Assembly (NCBI RefSeq): GCF_002797895.1
Contig: NZ_PGES01000001.1
Span: 124,001 to 188,000 of the forward strand
DNA: 64,000 bases
DNA from: Janthinobacterium sp. 67
Lineage (GTDB): Bacteria > Pseudomonadota > Gammaproteobacteria > Burkholderiales > Burkholderiaceae_D
Reading direction: 5' to 3'
Shown: positions 9,280 to 19,358 of the stretch, one piece after another
How the letters are laid out: each line of letters begins with the position of its first letter
Numbering within the stretch: the stretch's first letter is position 1
Position numbers and translations under genes: made by a program
The notes under the pieces: model-generated
Seen by the model: the letters and a program-made list of their open reading frames with translations, nothing else
Database searches by the model: none
What the model was told of the DNA's origin: nothing

Positions 9280-10329
9280 ATGCAAATGAAGCAAATGTTC
9301 AAATTTATCGTCGTGGGTGCTTCGGCAGCGATGGCATTTTCTTCCGCTTCCGTCATGGCGGCAGATATGACAGGTGCTGGCGCAACCTTCCCGTACCCGA
9401 TCTACGCCAAATGGGCCGAGACGTACAAAGCCAACACGGGCAACGGCCTGAACTACCAGTCCGTCGGTTCCGGCGCTGGCATCAAGCAAATCAAGGCCAA
9501 GACTGTTGAATTCGGCGCCTCGGACATGCCTTTGAAGGCGGAAGAGCTGGAAGAAGCGGGCCTGATGCAATTCCCGGCCATCATGGGCGGCGTGGTCACC
9601 ATCGTCAACCTGGACGGCGTAGCCCCAGGCCAGCTGAAAATGACGGGTAAAGTCGTCGGCGATATCTACCTGGGCAAGATCACCAAGTGGAGCGCGCCTG
9701 AAATCGCCGCTCTGAACAGTGGCGTCAAGCTGCCGGACACGGAAATCACCGTGGTGCACCGCGCCGACGGTTCGGGCACGTCCTTCCTGTTCACCGACTT
9801 CCTGTCGAAAACCAATCCGGAATTCAAATCGAAAATCGGCGCTGGCTCGGCTGTGAAATGGGCCGTGGGCGTGGGCGGCAAGGGTAACGAAGGCGTCGCC
9901 GCCAACGTACAGCGTATCAAGGGTTCGATCGGCTACGTCGAGTGGGCTTACGCCAAGAAAAACAAGATGTCGCACACCCAGCTGCAAAACAAGGACGGCA
10001 ACTTCCTGCAGCCTGACGACGAAAACTTCAAGGCAGCAGCCGCTTCGGCACCTTGGACGCAAACCCCAGGCTTCGGCGTGGTCCTGACCGACCAGGCTGG
10101 CAAGAACAGCTGGCCGATCACGGGCGTGTCCTTCATCCTGATGCACAAAGTCCAGGCTGACGCCGCCAAGGCAAAAGAAGTGCTGAAATTCTTCGACTGG
10201 GCCTACAAAAACGGTGGCGCCGCTGCCGTGGAACTGGACTACGTGCCTATGCCGGCATCGGTCGTGAAACTGGTGCAAGAGTCGTGGAAAGCCAACCTGA
10301 AAGACGCATCGGGCAAAGCCATCTATTAA
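9280..10329 (+). CDS. pstS: Phosphate ABC transporter periplasmic binding protein PstS
   Basis: 349 residues. A signal peptide ends around SSASVMA-AD (residues 20-29). The mature protein begins with the PstS hallmark MTGAGATFPYPIYAKW. The phosphate-site motifs SVGSGAGIKQI, FGASDMPL and HRADGSGTSFLFTDFL follow. It captures phosphate in the periplasm for PstCAB. GAGGA precedes the ATG. It leads the operon behind the Pho box, and a strong hairpin after it may keep PstS more abundant than the membrane components. Confidence 0.98.
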   Translation: MQMKQMFKFIVVGASAAMAFSSASVMAADMTGAGATFPYPIYAKWAETYKANTGNGLNYQSVGSGAGIKQIKAKTVEFGASDMPLKAEELEEAGLMQFPAIMGGVVTIVNLDGVAPGQLKMTGKVVGDIYLGKITKWSAPEIAALNSGVKLPDTEITVVHRADGSGTSFLFTDFLSKTNPEFKSKIGAGSAVKWAVGVGGKGNEGVAANVQRIKGSIGYVEWAYAKKNKMSHTQLQNKDGNFLQPDDENFKAAAASAPWTQTPGFGVVLTDQAGKNSWPITGVSFILMHKVQADAAKAKEVLKFFDWAYKNGGAAAVELDYVPMPASVVKLVQESWKANLKDASGKAIY

Positions 10330-10395
10330 TTCGATAGCTTGACCATGTAAGTACCTGACATCCTTGGCCCGCCAGCAGCACGGCGGGGCAGGGAG

Positions 10396-10439
10396 TTAGC
10401 CAGGACCGCCCGCAAGCCCTTGCGGACGGTCCTGGCTAA
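10396..10439 (+). terminator. Strong hairpin between pstS and pstC
   Basis: TTAGCCAGGACCG (10396-10408) pairs perfectly with CGGTCCTGGCTAA (10427-10439), with an inner CCGCAAG/TTGCGG stem. No U tract follows. It is more likely a processing or attenuation element giving differential pstS expression than a full terminator. Confidence 0.65.
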
Positions 10440-10505
10440 AGAAGCAACCATAAAACAAGAGTTAACAACAGCAGTACCGGCAGTACCACCCACATCTGGC
10501 ACAAT

Positions 10506-11525
10506 ATGAGCGCACAATCTACCTCCTCCACGATCCCCATGCCAGGCGGCACCATGACCGATTCCATCAGTCACGCGCAAATGCTTTCCACCATGCGCAA
10601 GCAGCGCATCCAGGATTTCATGTTCCACAAGGTGACGATGCTGTTCGCCCTGTCGGTGCTGATCGTCCTGGTCGGCATCATCATTTCGCTGATCATGGAA
10701 TCGATACCGGCCTTCAAGACCTTCGGCCTGCATTTCATCGTTTCGGCCGAGTGGGACCCCGTCAATGACCAGTACGGCGCCCTGATCCCCATCATCGGCA
10801 CTCTGGTGACGTCCGTCATCGCCTTGCTGATCGCCTTCCCCGTCAGCTTCGGCATCGCCCTGTTCCTCACGGAAATCTGCCCGGCCTGGCTGCGCCGCCC
10901 GCTGGGCACGGCTGTCGAGCTGCTGGCCGGCGTGCCATCGATCATCTACGGCATCTGGGGCCTGTTCGTGTTTGCGCCCCTGTTTGCCGACCACGTCCAG
11001 CCTCTGCTGAAGGCGACTCTCGGCAACGTGCCCGTCATCGGCCAGCTGTTCAGCGGCCCCATGATGGGCATCGGTCTGCTGACGGCCGGCCTGGTGCTGG
11101 CCATCATGATCATCCCCTTCATCGCTTCCGTGATGCGCGACGTGTTCGAGATCGTCCCTGCCGTGCTGAAGGAATCCGCATACGGCCTGGGCTGCACGCG
11201 CTGGGAAGTGGTGCGCAAGATCGTCTTGCCATACACCAAGACCGGCGTCGTCGGCGGCGTCATGCTGGGCCTGGGCCGCGCGCTGGGCGAGACCATGGCC
11301 GTGACCTTCGTCATCGGCAACGCGAATAAACTGTCGTGGTCGCTGTTTGCCGCCGGTAACAGCATCACTTCGCTGCTGGCGAACGAATTCGGCGAAGCGC
11401 AATCGGCGCTGCACGTGTCCTCGCTGTTCTCGCTGGCCCTGATCCTGTTCGTCATCACCTTTATCGTCTTATCCGCCGCCAAGCTGATGCTGGCTGGCAT
11501 GTCCCGCAAGGAAGGCACGAAATGA
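10506..11525 (+). CDS. pstC: Phosphate ABC transporter permease PstC
   Basis: 339 residues from the first ATG. This start has a poor ribosome site, and an internal ATG at 10554 (MTDSISHAQ) preceded by AGGCGG is a credible alternative. The protein has about six membrane segments and the binding-protein-dependent permease loop ([25 protein letters not shown]). It forms the phosphate channel with PstA. It overlaps pstA by ATGA. Confidence 0.96.
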   Translation: MSAQSTSSTIPMPGGTMTDSISHAQMLSTMRKQRIQDFMFHKVTMLFALSVLIVLVGIIISLIMESIPAFKTFGLHFIVSAEWDPVNDQYGALIPIIGTLVTSVIALLIAFPVSFGIALFLTEICPAWLRRPLGTAVELLAGVPSIIYGIWGLFVFAPLFADHVQPLLKATLGNVPVIGQLFSGPMMGIGLLTAGLVLAIMIIPFIASVMRDVFEIVPAVLKESAYGLGCTRWEVVRKIVLPYTKTGVVGGVMLGLGRALGETMAVTFVIGNANKLSWSLFAAGNSITSLLANEFGEAQSALHVSSLFSLALILFVITFIVLSAAKLMLAGMSRKEGTK

Positions 11526-12409
11526 GCCAAGTAAGCACTCTCGACGTTCCGGCCAAGCCGGCCATGAACCCCGTCTACCGCAAGCGCCTGCTGATGCACC
11601 GCGTCGGCATCGCCCTGTCGGTGGCCGCCATGGCCCTGGGCCTGGCCGTGCTCGTGTGGATACTGTTCACCCTGGTGATCAAGGGTTTCGGCGCCTTGTC
11701 CGTCGACCTGTTCACGCAAACGACGCCGGCGCCCGGCAGCGAAGGCGGCGGCTTGATCAATGCCATCGTCGGCAGCGCCCTGATGGTGGCCCTGGCCACC
11801 GTCGTCAGCACGCCGATCGGCATTTTGGCCGGCATCTACCTGGCCGAATACGGCGAAGAAAACAAGCTGGCGCAAGTGACGCGTTTTGTGACGGACATCA
11901 TGCTGTCGGCGCCATCAATCGTCATCGGCCTGTTCGTGTATGCGCTGTACGTGGCGCATGTCAAACACTTCTCCGGTTACGCCGGCGCCATCGCGCTGTC
12001 CCTGATCGCCGTGCCCGTGGTCGTGCGCACGACGGACAACATGCTGCGCCTGGTGCCGAACAGCCTGCTGGAAGCCGCGTTCGCCCTCGGCGCGCCGCGC
12101 TGGAAGGTTGCCACCCTGGTGCGCTTGCGCGCCGTGAAAGCTGGCGTCATCACCGGCGTCCTGCTGGCATTGGCCCGCATCGCCGGCGAAACGGCGCCGC
12201 TGCTGTTCACGGCCCTGAATAACCAGTTCCAAAGCTTCAACATGAATGCACCGATGGCCAACTTGCCGTCCGTCATCGCATCGTTTGCGATGAGCCCGTA
12301 CGACAACTGGCGCTCGCTGGCCTGGGGCGGCGCACTGCTGATCACCTTCAGCGTGCTGGCCCTGAATATCCTGTCGCGCACCGTGTTCAGCCAAAAAGTC
12401 CCTAATTAA
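11522..12409 (+). CDS. pstA: Phosphate ABC transporter permease PstA
   Basis: 295 residues with about six hydrophobic segments. The EAA-type permease loop appears as [38 protein letters not shown] and [15 protein letters not shown] are typical PstA blocks. It pairs with PstC to form the inner-membrane channel driven by PstB. The start codon overlaps the pstC stop, which suggests coupled translation. Confidence 0.96.
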   Translation: MSQVSTLDVPAKPAMNPVYRKRLLMHRVGIALSVAAMALGLAVLVWILFTLVIKGFGALSVDLFTQTTPAPGSEGGGLINAIVGSALMVALATVVSTPIGILAGIYLAEYGEENKLAQVTRFVTDIMLSAPSIVIGLFVYALYVAHVKHFSGYAGAIALSLIAVPVVVRTTDNMLRLVPNSLLEAAFALGAPRWKVATLVRLRAVKAGVITGVLLALARIAGETAPLLFTALNNQFQSFNMNAPMANLPSVIASFAMSPYDNWRSLAWGGALLITFSVLALNILSRTVFSQKVPN

Positions 12410-12435
12410 ACAGATACCGAGCGAAGCGAACCCCT

Positions 12436-13230
12436 ATGAATACGCAAATGAATCCAGCCCAAGACTTGGCACCAAAGAAAAAAACCATCGAGATTTCGGG
12501 CCTGAACTTTTTTTACGGCAAAACGCAAAGCTTGCATAACGTCAACCTCGACATCCACGAAAAGAAAGTCACGGCCTTCATCGGCCCGTCCGGTTGCGGC
12601 AAGTCGACCCTGCTGCGCACCCTGAACCGCATGTACGACCTGTACCCGGGCCAGCGCGCGGAAGGCTCGATCCTGTACCGCGGCCGCAACGTGCTCGATG
12701 CGGACCAGGACGTCAACATGCTGCGCGCCAAGGTCGGCATGGTGTTCCAGAAGCCGACACCGTTCCCCATGTCCGTCTACGACAACATCGCCTTCGGCGT
12801 GCGTCTGTATGAAGACCTGTCGAAGGGCGAAATGGACGAGCGCGTCGAGTGGGCCCTGAAAAAGGCCGCGCTGTGGGGTGAGGTCAAGGACAAGCTGAGC
12901 AAGAGCGGCCTGTCGCTGTCGGGCGGCCAGCAGCAGCGTTTGTGCATCGCGCGCGGCGTGGCCGTCAAGCCTGACGTCCTGCTGCTCGATGAGCCGACCT
13001 CGGCGCTGGACCCGATCTCCACGTCGAAAGTGGAAGAGCTGATCAGCGAACTGAAACAGGATTACACGATCGCCATCGTGACGCACAATATGCAGCAGGC
13101 GGCGCGCTGCTCCGACTACACGGCCTATATGTATTTGGGCGAGCTGGTGGAATTCGGCGAAACGGACCAGATCTTCATGAATCCGGCCCGCAAGGAAACG
13201 CAGGATTACATCACGGGCCGCTTCGGCTGA
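12436..13230 (+). CDS. pstB: Phosphate ABC transporter ATPase PstB
   Basis: 264 residues, standard PstB size. Walker A is GPSGCGKST (residues 50-58), the ABC signature LSGGQQQR is near residue 162, and Walker B LLLDEP is near 183. The Q-loop is [14 protein letters not shown], and the PstB-specific [11 protein letters not shown] follows Walker A. It energises phosphate uptake and, with PhoU, signals phosphate status to PhoR. Confidence 0.98.
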   Translation: MNTQMNPAQDLAPKKKTIEISGLNFFYGKTQSLHNVNLDIHEKKVTAFIGPSGCGKSTLLRTLNRMYDLYPGQRAEGSILYRGRNVLDADQDVNMLRAKVGMVFQKPTPFPMSVYDNIAFGVRLYEDLSKGEMDERVEWALKKAALWGEVKDKLSKSGLSLSGGQQQRLCIARGVAVKPDVLLLDEPTSALDPISTSKVEELISELKQDYTIAIVTHNMQQAARCSDYTAYMYLGELVEFGETDQIFMNPARKETQDYITGRFG

Positions 13231-13277
13231 TCCGTCCCGCATAGCTACTACAAGACAACTGAATACGGAGAGACAGC

Positions 13278-13988
13278 ATGATAGGCGAACATTCATCCAA
13301 GCAATACGACAACGAACTCGAAGCGATCCGCTCGAAAGTGCTGCTCATGGGCGGCATCGTTGAAACCCAGTTCCTCGACGCGATGACCTGCTTCCGCATC
13401 GGCAATGCCGAGCGCGCGGACCGCGTGATGCGCGAAGACGACGTCGTCAACCAGCTCGAAGTGTCGCTCGACGACGCGTGCAGCCACCTGATCGTGCGCC
13501 GCCAGCCGGCCGCCAACGATCTGCGCACCATCATGGCCACCATCAAGGTGATTACCGACCTCGAGCGCGTCGGCGACGAGGCGACGAAAATCGCCCGCGT
13601 GGCAAAGAACCTGCACAAGCGTGGCAACGGCGTCGTCAACCATTACGAGATGGTGCGCGGCATCGCCAACACGGCCACCGACATGCTGCACGACGCCCTG
13701 GACGCGTTCGCGCGCAACGATGGCAAGCAAGCCTTACAATTAATTGCACAAGATGCCATCATCGACCACGAGTTTCGGTCTATCATGCGCAACCTGATTA
13801 CCTTTATGATGGAAGACCCGCGCACGATTTCGGCGGCGCTCGACACCCTGTGGGTGGCCAAGGCCATCGAACGGATCGGCGACCATGCGAAAAACATCGC
13901 CGAATACGTGATTTACGTGGTTGAAGGCAAGGACATCCGCCACACCAAGGTGGCTGCTCCCGCCATTTCCGAGGAGCTCCCTGAGTAA
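13278..13988 (+). CDS. phoU: Phosphate signalling regulator PhoU
   Basis: 236 residues made of two similar three-helix PhoU domains. The metal-binding E/D-rich motifs are visible in both halves (RVMREDDVVNQLE in the first, TDLERVGDEATKIA and AIERIGDHAKNIAEY flanking the second). It connects the PstB transporter with the PhoR kinase and keeps the regulon off when phosphate is ample. GGAGAGAC precedes the ATG. Confidence 0.97.
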   Translation: MIGEHSSKQYDNELEAIRSKVLLMGGIVETQFLDAMTCFRIGNAERADRVMREDDVVNQLEVSLDDACSHLIVRRQPAANDLRTIMATIKVITDLERVGDEATKIARVAKNLHKRGNGVVNHYEMVRGIANTATDMLHDALDAFARNDGKQALQLIAQDAIIDHEFRSIMRNLITFMMEDPRTISAALDTLWVAKAIERIGDHAKNIAEYVIYVVEGKDIRHTKVAAPAISEELPE

Positions 13989-13993
13989 GCTTT

Positions 13994-14683
13994 ATGGCAT
14001 CTGATAAAACCACGGTATTGATTGTTGAAGATGAGCCGGCCATCGTTGAACTGGTGACCTATTCGCTGCGCGAATCCGGCTGGAATTGCTGTTCCGTACA
14101 AAACGTTGCCGATGCCTGGGAATTCATCCAGCACCGCACGCCGCACCTGATCCTGCTGGACTGGATGTTGCCGGATCAAACAGGCTTGCGCCTGCTGTCG
14201 CGCATCCGCGCCGACCGCAATTTCGCCGCCATCCCCGTCATCATGCTCACCGCCAAGAGCATGGAAGAAGACAAGCTGGCCGGCTTGAACAGCGGGGCCG
14301 ACGATTACGTCACCAAGCCGTTCTCGCCGCGCGAGCTGCTGGCCCGCGCCAAGGCTCTGCTGCGACGCAAGAGTCCGGAACACGCGCAGGCGCCCATGCG
14401 CGCCGGCAACGTGGCCCTGGACCCCGTCAGCTGCACCGTGATGATGGATGAACAGAAGATCGATATCGGCCACGCCGAATACAAGCTGCTGAAATTCCTG
14501 CTGGCCCATCCGGAACGCGTGTTTTCGCGCAGCCAGCTGCTCGACAAGGTGTGGGGCGACCATGTGGTGATCGAGGAGCGCACGGTCGATGTCCACGTAT
14601 TGCGCTTGCGCAAAGCCTTGAAAGAGGCGGAAAGCCTGATCAAGACCGTGCGCAGCGTCGGCTACATGTTGTCTGAAAAGTAA
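13994..14683 (+). CDS. phoB: Phosphate regulon response regulator PhoB
   Basis: 229 residues of the OmpR/PhoB family. The receiver domain has the acidic pocket EDE (12-14), phospho-acceptor Asp56 (ILLDWMLP), Thr86 and Lys108 (VTKPFSP). The C-terminal winged helix has the recognition region QLLDKVWGDHVVIEERTVDVHVLRLRK. It starts 5 bases after phoU. It presumably binds the Pho box at 9195-9212. Confidence 0.97.
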   Translation: MASDKTTVLIVEDEPAIVELVTYSLRESGWNCCSVQNVADAWEFIQHRTPHLILLDWMLPDQTGLRLLSRIRADRNFAAIPVIMLTAKSMEEDKLAGLNSGADDYVTKPFSPRELLARAKALLRRKSPEHAQAPMRAGNVALDPVSCTVMMDEQKIDIGHAEYKLLKFLLAHPERVFSRSQLLDKVWGDHVVIEERTVDVHVLRLRKALKEAESLIKTVRSVGYMLSEK

Positions 14684-14694
14684 AGTTTGACTCT

Positions 14695-16011
14695 ATGAAT
14701 CCGAAATTGCTGTTCTGGGTACCGGCCGCCCTGCGCATGGTGCTGGCGCTGCTGGGCGTGGCCGTCGTCTGGTATCTGTTTGGCGCCACGTATGCGCTGG
14801 GCATTGCCTTCGTGCTGATGGCCATGATGGTGTTCGTGCAGCTGTCGTATCTGTTCCAGCTGAGTAACTGGCTGGACAATCCGCAAAGCGCCAAGCTGCC
14901 CGATGGCTGGGGCGCCTGGACCAGCATTTTCGCGCGCCTGTACCGCATGCGCCGCGACGACGAAAAAAACCAGGCCGAGCTGACGGAATGGCTGGCGCGT
15001 TTCCGCCAGGCCATGCACCTGCTGCCCGACGGCGTCGTCATCATGGACGACGTGCTGTTCCTCGAATGGTGCAATCCCGCCGCCGAGAAACACCTGGGCC
15101 TCACGCACGAGCGCGACAAGGGCATGCGCGTGACGAACCTGATCCGCAGCCCCGAGTTCATGGATTACATCATCCTGGGCCGCTACGACCAGCCGCTGAC
15201 GATCACCTTCCGCAACCGCAAGCTGATCGTGCAAATCATTCCATTCGAGAACCGCCGCCAGATCCTCGTCACGCATGACGTGACGGAAACGGAACGCATC
15301 GAAATGATGCGCCGCGACTTCATCGCCAATGCCTCGCACGAATTGCGCACGCCGCTCACCGTCATCGTTGGCTTCCTGGAAATCGCTTCCGCCGAGCTGG
15401 ACCTGGACGCCACCACGCGCGCCGCCCACCTCAAGCTGATGACGGAGCAGGGCCACCGCATGCAGCATCTGATCGAGGACATGCTGACCCTGTCGCGCCT
15501 GGAATCGGTCGACTATCCGCTGCGCCCCGAGCCCGTGGATATCAAAAAGCTCATGCAGCAAGTCTTGCGCGACGCCAAGGGCTTGTCGGCCGGCAAGCAT
15601 GAAGTGACGATGGAATGCAACGGCCCCGGCGTGCTGGGCAGCTACGACGAGCTGTACAGCGCATTCGGCAACCTGGCCTCGAACGCCGTGCGCTACACGC
15701 CGGCCGGCGGCACCATCACCCTGCGCTGGCAGGATGGCCCGGCCGGGCCGCAATTCATCGCGCAAGATACGGGCATCGGCATCAGCCAGGAACATATCTC
15801 GCGCCTGACGGAACGTTTCTACCGCGTCGACAAGAGCCGTTCGCGCGAAACCCAGGGCACGGGCCTGGGCCTAGCCATCGTCAAGCACGTGCTGCTGCGC
15901 CATGGCGGCACCCTGGCCATCCAGTCCGTGGCCGACAAGGGCAGCAGTTTCATCGTCAGCATGCCCAAGTCCGTCGTCACGCCGCTGCACGGCGAATTGC
16001 TGGTCAAGTAA
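14695..16011 (+). CDS. phoR: Phosphate regulon sensor kinase PhoR
   Basis: 438 residues. Two N-terminal membrane helices (about 8-28 and 31-52) are followed by a charged linker, a PAS domain (about 95-200), a HisKA H-box with phospho-acceptor His215 in NASHELRTPLTV, and a HATPase domain (N box NLASNAVRYTP, G boxes DTGIGI and GTGLGLAIVKH). It lacks a large periplasmic sensor, as expected for PhoR, which senses through PstB-PhoU. It is the last gene of the pst-pho operon. Confidence 0.96.
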   Translation: MNPKLLFWVPAALRMVLALLGVAVVWYLFGATYALGIAFVLMAMMVFVQLSYLFQLSNWLDNPQSAKLPDGWGAWTSIFARLYRMRRDDEKNQAELTEWLARFRQAMHLLPDGVVIMDDVLFLEWCNPAAEKHLGLTHERDKGMRVTNLIRSPEFMDYIILGRYDQPLTITFRNRKLIVQIIPFENRRQILVTHDVTETERIEMMRRDFIANASHELRTPLTVIVGFLEIASAELDLDATTRAAHLKLMTEQGHRMQHLIEDMLTLSRLESVDYPLRPEPVDIKKLMQQVLRDAKGLSAGKHEVTMECNGPGVLGSYDELYSAFGNLASNAVRYTPAGGTITLRWQDGPAGPQFIAQDTGIGISQEHISRLTERFYRVDKSRSRETQGTGLGLAIVKHVLLRHGGTLAIQSVADKGSSFIVSMPKSVVTPLHGELLVK

Positions 16012-16088
16012 GCGGAGGAAGGGGAGGACTTCTTCCCTGTTTCCTGCGCGACTAGTGCAAGCTTGGCATAAGTCGTTACAATCAGGCC

Positions 16089-17285
16089 ATGACTTTAATC
16101 AACGCCTCTTTTCGCCATGCCGGCGCGCAGCAACTGGCCCAGTCGCTGCAGGCCGCGCGCCAGGATACTTTATCCCTGTTCGACTGTTACGTCAGTGCCG
16201 GCCTGGACGTGGTGGCTGGCCTGCCCCGTCATCCGCGCCTCAATCCGCCCTTGTGGCAACTCGCGCACATCGCCTGGTTTGCCGAATGGTTCATCCTGCG
16301 CGAAGCCGCTTCCAGCCATCCGGCCGACGCCATTTACAACTCCCTGCTGACGCGTGGCGACGACTTGTTCGATGCCAATATGGTGGCGCACCGCGCGCGC
16401 TGGAAGCTGGAATTGCCCAGTCCGGGCGCCGTCAAGACGTATTGCCGCGAAGTGCTCGACCGGGTGCTCGATAAACTGTCGCGCGAAGCCAATGTCGACA
16501 GCGCCCTGGCGCCGTACCGGCTGGCCTTGGCGCATGAAGACTTGTGTGGCGAGGAAATGCTGGCCGGCTTGCAATGGCTGGGCCTGGAAGCGCCGGAATC
16601 GCTGGCTGCCAGCCCGGCCTTGCCGCCGGGGGCCGGCGAGATCGCTTTTCCTGGCGGCACCATCGAACTGGGCTCGCCGCGCGGGGCCGGTTTTGCCTTC
16701 GACAACGAGTCGCCGCCCCATGCCAGCTACGTGCCGCCATTTTCCATCGATGCCTGTGCCGTATCGAACGCCCAGTTTGCCGATTTTGTCGCCGATGGCG
16801 GCTACCAGAACCGCCAGTTCTGGAGCGCGGCCGGCAGCGCCTGGCTGATGCAGCAGGAGCGCTCGTCGCCCCTGTACTGGCTGCGCGAAGCAACACAGTG
16901 GCGCGCCATGCGTTTCGGCCAGCGCACGACCTTGCCGCCGAACGAAGCCGTGCGCCACATCAACCTGTATGAAGCGCAGGCCTACTGCGCCTGGGCGGGG
17001 CGCCGCCTGGCGACCGAGGCGGAATGGGAGTATGCTGCGCTGTCCGGCCACCCGCGCTTTCACTGGGGCCAGGTGTGGGAGTGGACGGCGACGCCGTTCG
17101 AACCGTATGCGGGCTTTGCGGTCGATGCCTGGCGCGAATATTCGGCGCCGTATTTCATGCAGCACCAGGTGCTGCGCGGCGCCGCCTTCGCCACGCCGCC
17201 ACGCCTGCATTCGCCCCGCATGCGCGCCTTCCACGCGCCCGAACGGGGCGACGTCTTTGCCGGCCTGCGCACTTGCGCCTGGTAA
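16089..17285 (+). CDS. EgtB/SenA-like nonheme iron C-S or C-Se bond-forming enzyme
   Basis: 398 residues with an N-terminal DinB-like helical domain and a C-terminal formylglycine-generating-enzyme (FGE-sulfatase) domain, the EgtB architecture. WQLAHIAWFAEWFIL supplies the first ligand His60. The second block reads H149-E-D-L-C153-G-E where EgtB has HxxxHxE, so Cys153 replaces the third expected ligand. The C-terminal half has FDNESPPH, YCAWAGRRLATEAEWEYAA and VWEWTATPFEPYAGF. Relatives make ergothioneine or selenoneine sulfoxide or selenoxide from histidine betaine. No egtD, senB or senC lies nearby, so the substrate is open. Confidence 0.8.
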   Translation: MTLINASFRHAGAQQLAQSLQAARQDTLSLFDCYVSAGLDVVAGLPRHPRLNPPLWQLAHIAWFAEWFILREAASSHPADAIYNSLLTRGDDLFDANMVAHRARWKLELPSPGAVKTYCREVLDRVLDKLSREANVDSALAPYRLALAHEDLCGEEMLAGLQWLGLEAPESLAASPALPPGAGEIAFPGGTIELGSPRGAGFAFDNESPPHASYVPPFSIDACAVSNAQFADFVADGGYQNRQFWSAAGSAWLMQQERSSPLYWLREATQWRAMRFGQRTTLPPNEAVRHINLYEAQAYCAWAGRRLATEAEWEYAALSGHPRFHWGQVWEWTATPFEPYAGFAVDAWREYSAPYFMQHQVLRGAAFATPPRLHSPRMRAFHAPERGDVFAGLRTCAW

Positions 17286-17320
17286 CGGAGCAGGGAGCAG
17301 CAACCATTTCAGGAATTCTT

Positions 17321-19267
17321 TTGAGTACAGATAACGCCCCGCAGTTCATTCCCAAACGCATCACGCCCACGCCGGAACAGGTCGCCATCCAGACGGCGCA
17401 AAAGAAAGTGGTCTTGATCGACGCCAATGCCGGCGCGGCCAAGACGACGACCCTGGCCCTGCGCCTGGCCGAAGCGCTGCACCGGGGCCGCGCGCCCGAA
17501 CGCATGCTGGCCCTCGTGTTCACGGAAGCGGCGCGCGTGGCCCTGCGCCAGCGCCTGCTGGAAGTGGGCGTGCCGCTCGGCGTCGTCAAGCGCCTGACCA
17601 TCGACACCTTCGACGCCTTTGCCGCCAAGGTGCTGTTGCAACTGGAAAACATGCAGGTCGCTTCCATGCGCAGCGATGAAGAGCTGCGCCCGGTGGCCTG
17701 GGAAGCTTTGGCCGTCGTGTCGGAAAAGTATGCTCACCGTTACCCGCTGGAAATCAACACGACGAACGGGGCGATTGCCGAATTCTTGAAATTGCAGTTG
17801 CGCACCAAGGCGCGCCTCGATTTCCAGAATCCCGACTTCGACAGCAATTCCCTCGACGACAACCTGGAGCTGCTGGGCATGTCGCGCACGCATTATCTGT
17901 GGCTGCGCGAATACGAAGGCTTGCGCGGCGCCGACACGGGCGATATCCAGTTCCGCGCACCGTTCGATGCCACCTACGACCTCGTGCGCATGCTCGATGG
18001 CGACGAGCCGCTGCGCCAGCAATTGCCGGCCTTCCAGATCATCGTGGCCGATGAATTGCACGATTTGAATGAAGCGTCGTTCCGCCTGCTGACCATGCTG
18101 ATACGCCGCGGCAACGCCTTTTTCTGCGGCGCCGGCGACAAGGATCAAGTCATCTACACGTGGTCGGGCGCCGACCACCGCTTCCTGCGCCAGCGCTTCG
18201 AGCAGGAATTCCCCACCTTGCAGCGCTTGCCGCTGACGGCGTCCTACCGCTACGGCCCGCAACTGGCGCAGGCCGTGGGCGTGCTGAAAAACAAGGCCAG
18301 CGTGTCGGCCCTGTCGCGCGCCACCCGCATCGAGCTGCTCGAGTATGACCATGCGCAGCCGCAGGCGTGCAGCGCCCAGCTGATCGCCGCGCTCGAACAT
18401 GCGCATGCGGGCACGACGGCCATTTTGCTGCGCGACCGCGATCAGGCCATCCGCGTGGAAACGGCGCTGTTCCAGAGCGGCATCGCGTATGGGCTGGTGG
18501 ACATGAACAGCTATCTGCTGAGCCTGGAAGTGCTGATGCTGCGCGGCATGGTCGCCATCGCCCGCAAGGACTTGCATGCGATCAAGAGCGGCCCGCGCCG
18601 AGGCGAGATCCTCGAAGCCCTGGTGGCCTTCGCGGAAATCCCGTTTACGCGCGCGGAATTGCAGCAAGCCAAGGCCGACGTGGCCAACTATCCCGACTTA
18701 CTGGAAGGCTTCCTGACGAACCAGCTGGCCAAGTCGCAGAACCAGGACAAGGCGGCGCTGACCCTGGCCGCCGTCGATTATCTGCGCGCGCTGCCCCCCG
18801 ACGCGCTGGCGGGCGAGGCGCTGCAGCACATCTTTGGCCTGATGCAGCTGGAACAGACGGCGCGCCGCATCTATGTCGACCCGGCCCAGGCGCGGGTCGT
18901 CGCCCGTTCCCTGCACGGCTTTATCGCCGTGTGCCGCGAAGCGGGCGTGGCGCTGGGCGGCTTTGCCGGCTGGCTGGGCGAGATGGAGGAGGCCGTGACG
19001 GTCTCGACCGGCAAGGCCAAACTGGTGATTGCCTGCATCGACCAGATCAAGGGTCTCGAATACAACCACGTGATCTTGCCTTACCTGGCCGTCGATGAAT
19101 TCCCGCGCAGCAAGACCGATCCGCTGGAAGAGGAAAACCGTTTCTATGTGGCCGCCACCCGTGCGCGCGACAGGCTGACCTTGCTGACGCCGGAAGACCC
19201 CGCCTACCGGAGCCGCTACATCGCCGCCCTGCAGCTCAAGCAGAAGATTGTTGCGCTGAAGTCATAG
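17321..19267 (+). CDS. UvrD/Rep-like superfamily I DNA helicase
   Basis: 648 residues from a TTG start preceded by AGGA at 17311; upstream in-frame sequence overlaps the previous gene and looks noncoding. Motif I is DANAGAAKTTTLALRL (residues 33-48), with Ala for the usual Gly before Lys. Walker B is IIVADELHDLNEASF, motif III is GDKDQVIYTWSGA, and motif IV-like LTASYRYG follows. Motif V is DQIKGLEYNHVILPYL and motif VI is RFYVAATRARDRLTLL. All ATPase motifs are present. It is shorter than UvrD, with reduced accessory domains, so it may be a distinct clade with an unknown repair role. Confidence 0.85.
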   Translation: MSTDNAPQFIPKRITPTPEQVAIQTAQKKVVLIDANAGAAKTTTLALRLAEALHRGRAPERMLALVFTEAARVALRQRLLEVGVPLGVVKRLTIDTFDAFAAKVLLQLENMQVASMRSDEELRPVAWEALAVVSEKYAHRYPLEINTTNGAIAEFLKLQLRTKARLDFQNPDFDSNSLDDNLELLGMSRTHYLWLREYEGLRGADTGDIQFRAPFDATYDLVRMLDGDEPLRQQLPAFQIIVADELHDLNEASFRLLTMLIRRGNAFFCGAGDKDQVIYTWSGADHRFLRQRFEQEFPTLQRLPLTASYRYGPQLAQAVGVLKNKASVSALSRATRIELLEYDHAQPQACSAQLIAALEHAHAGTTAILLRDRDQAIRVETALFQSGIAYGLVDMNSYLLSLEVLMLRGMVAIARKDLHAIKSGPRRGEILEALVAFAEIPFTRAELQQAKADVANYPDLLEGFLTNQLAKSQNQDKAALTLAAVDYLRALPPDALAGEALQHIFGLMQLEQTARRIYVDPAQARVVARSLHGFIAVCREAGVALGGFAGWLGEMEEAVTVSTGKAKLVIACIDQIKGLEYNHVILPYLAVDEFPRSKTDPLEEENRFYVAATRARDRLTLLTPEDPAYRSRYIAALQLKQKIVALKS

Positions 19268-19358
19268 ATCCTTTGCTGTGCGGCTGCTTTTTGCGAAAGA
19301 CGAAAGCGGGCATACTTTGTTGGTGTGATTGATTGCAATCTGAACCAGCAAAGGAGTA

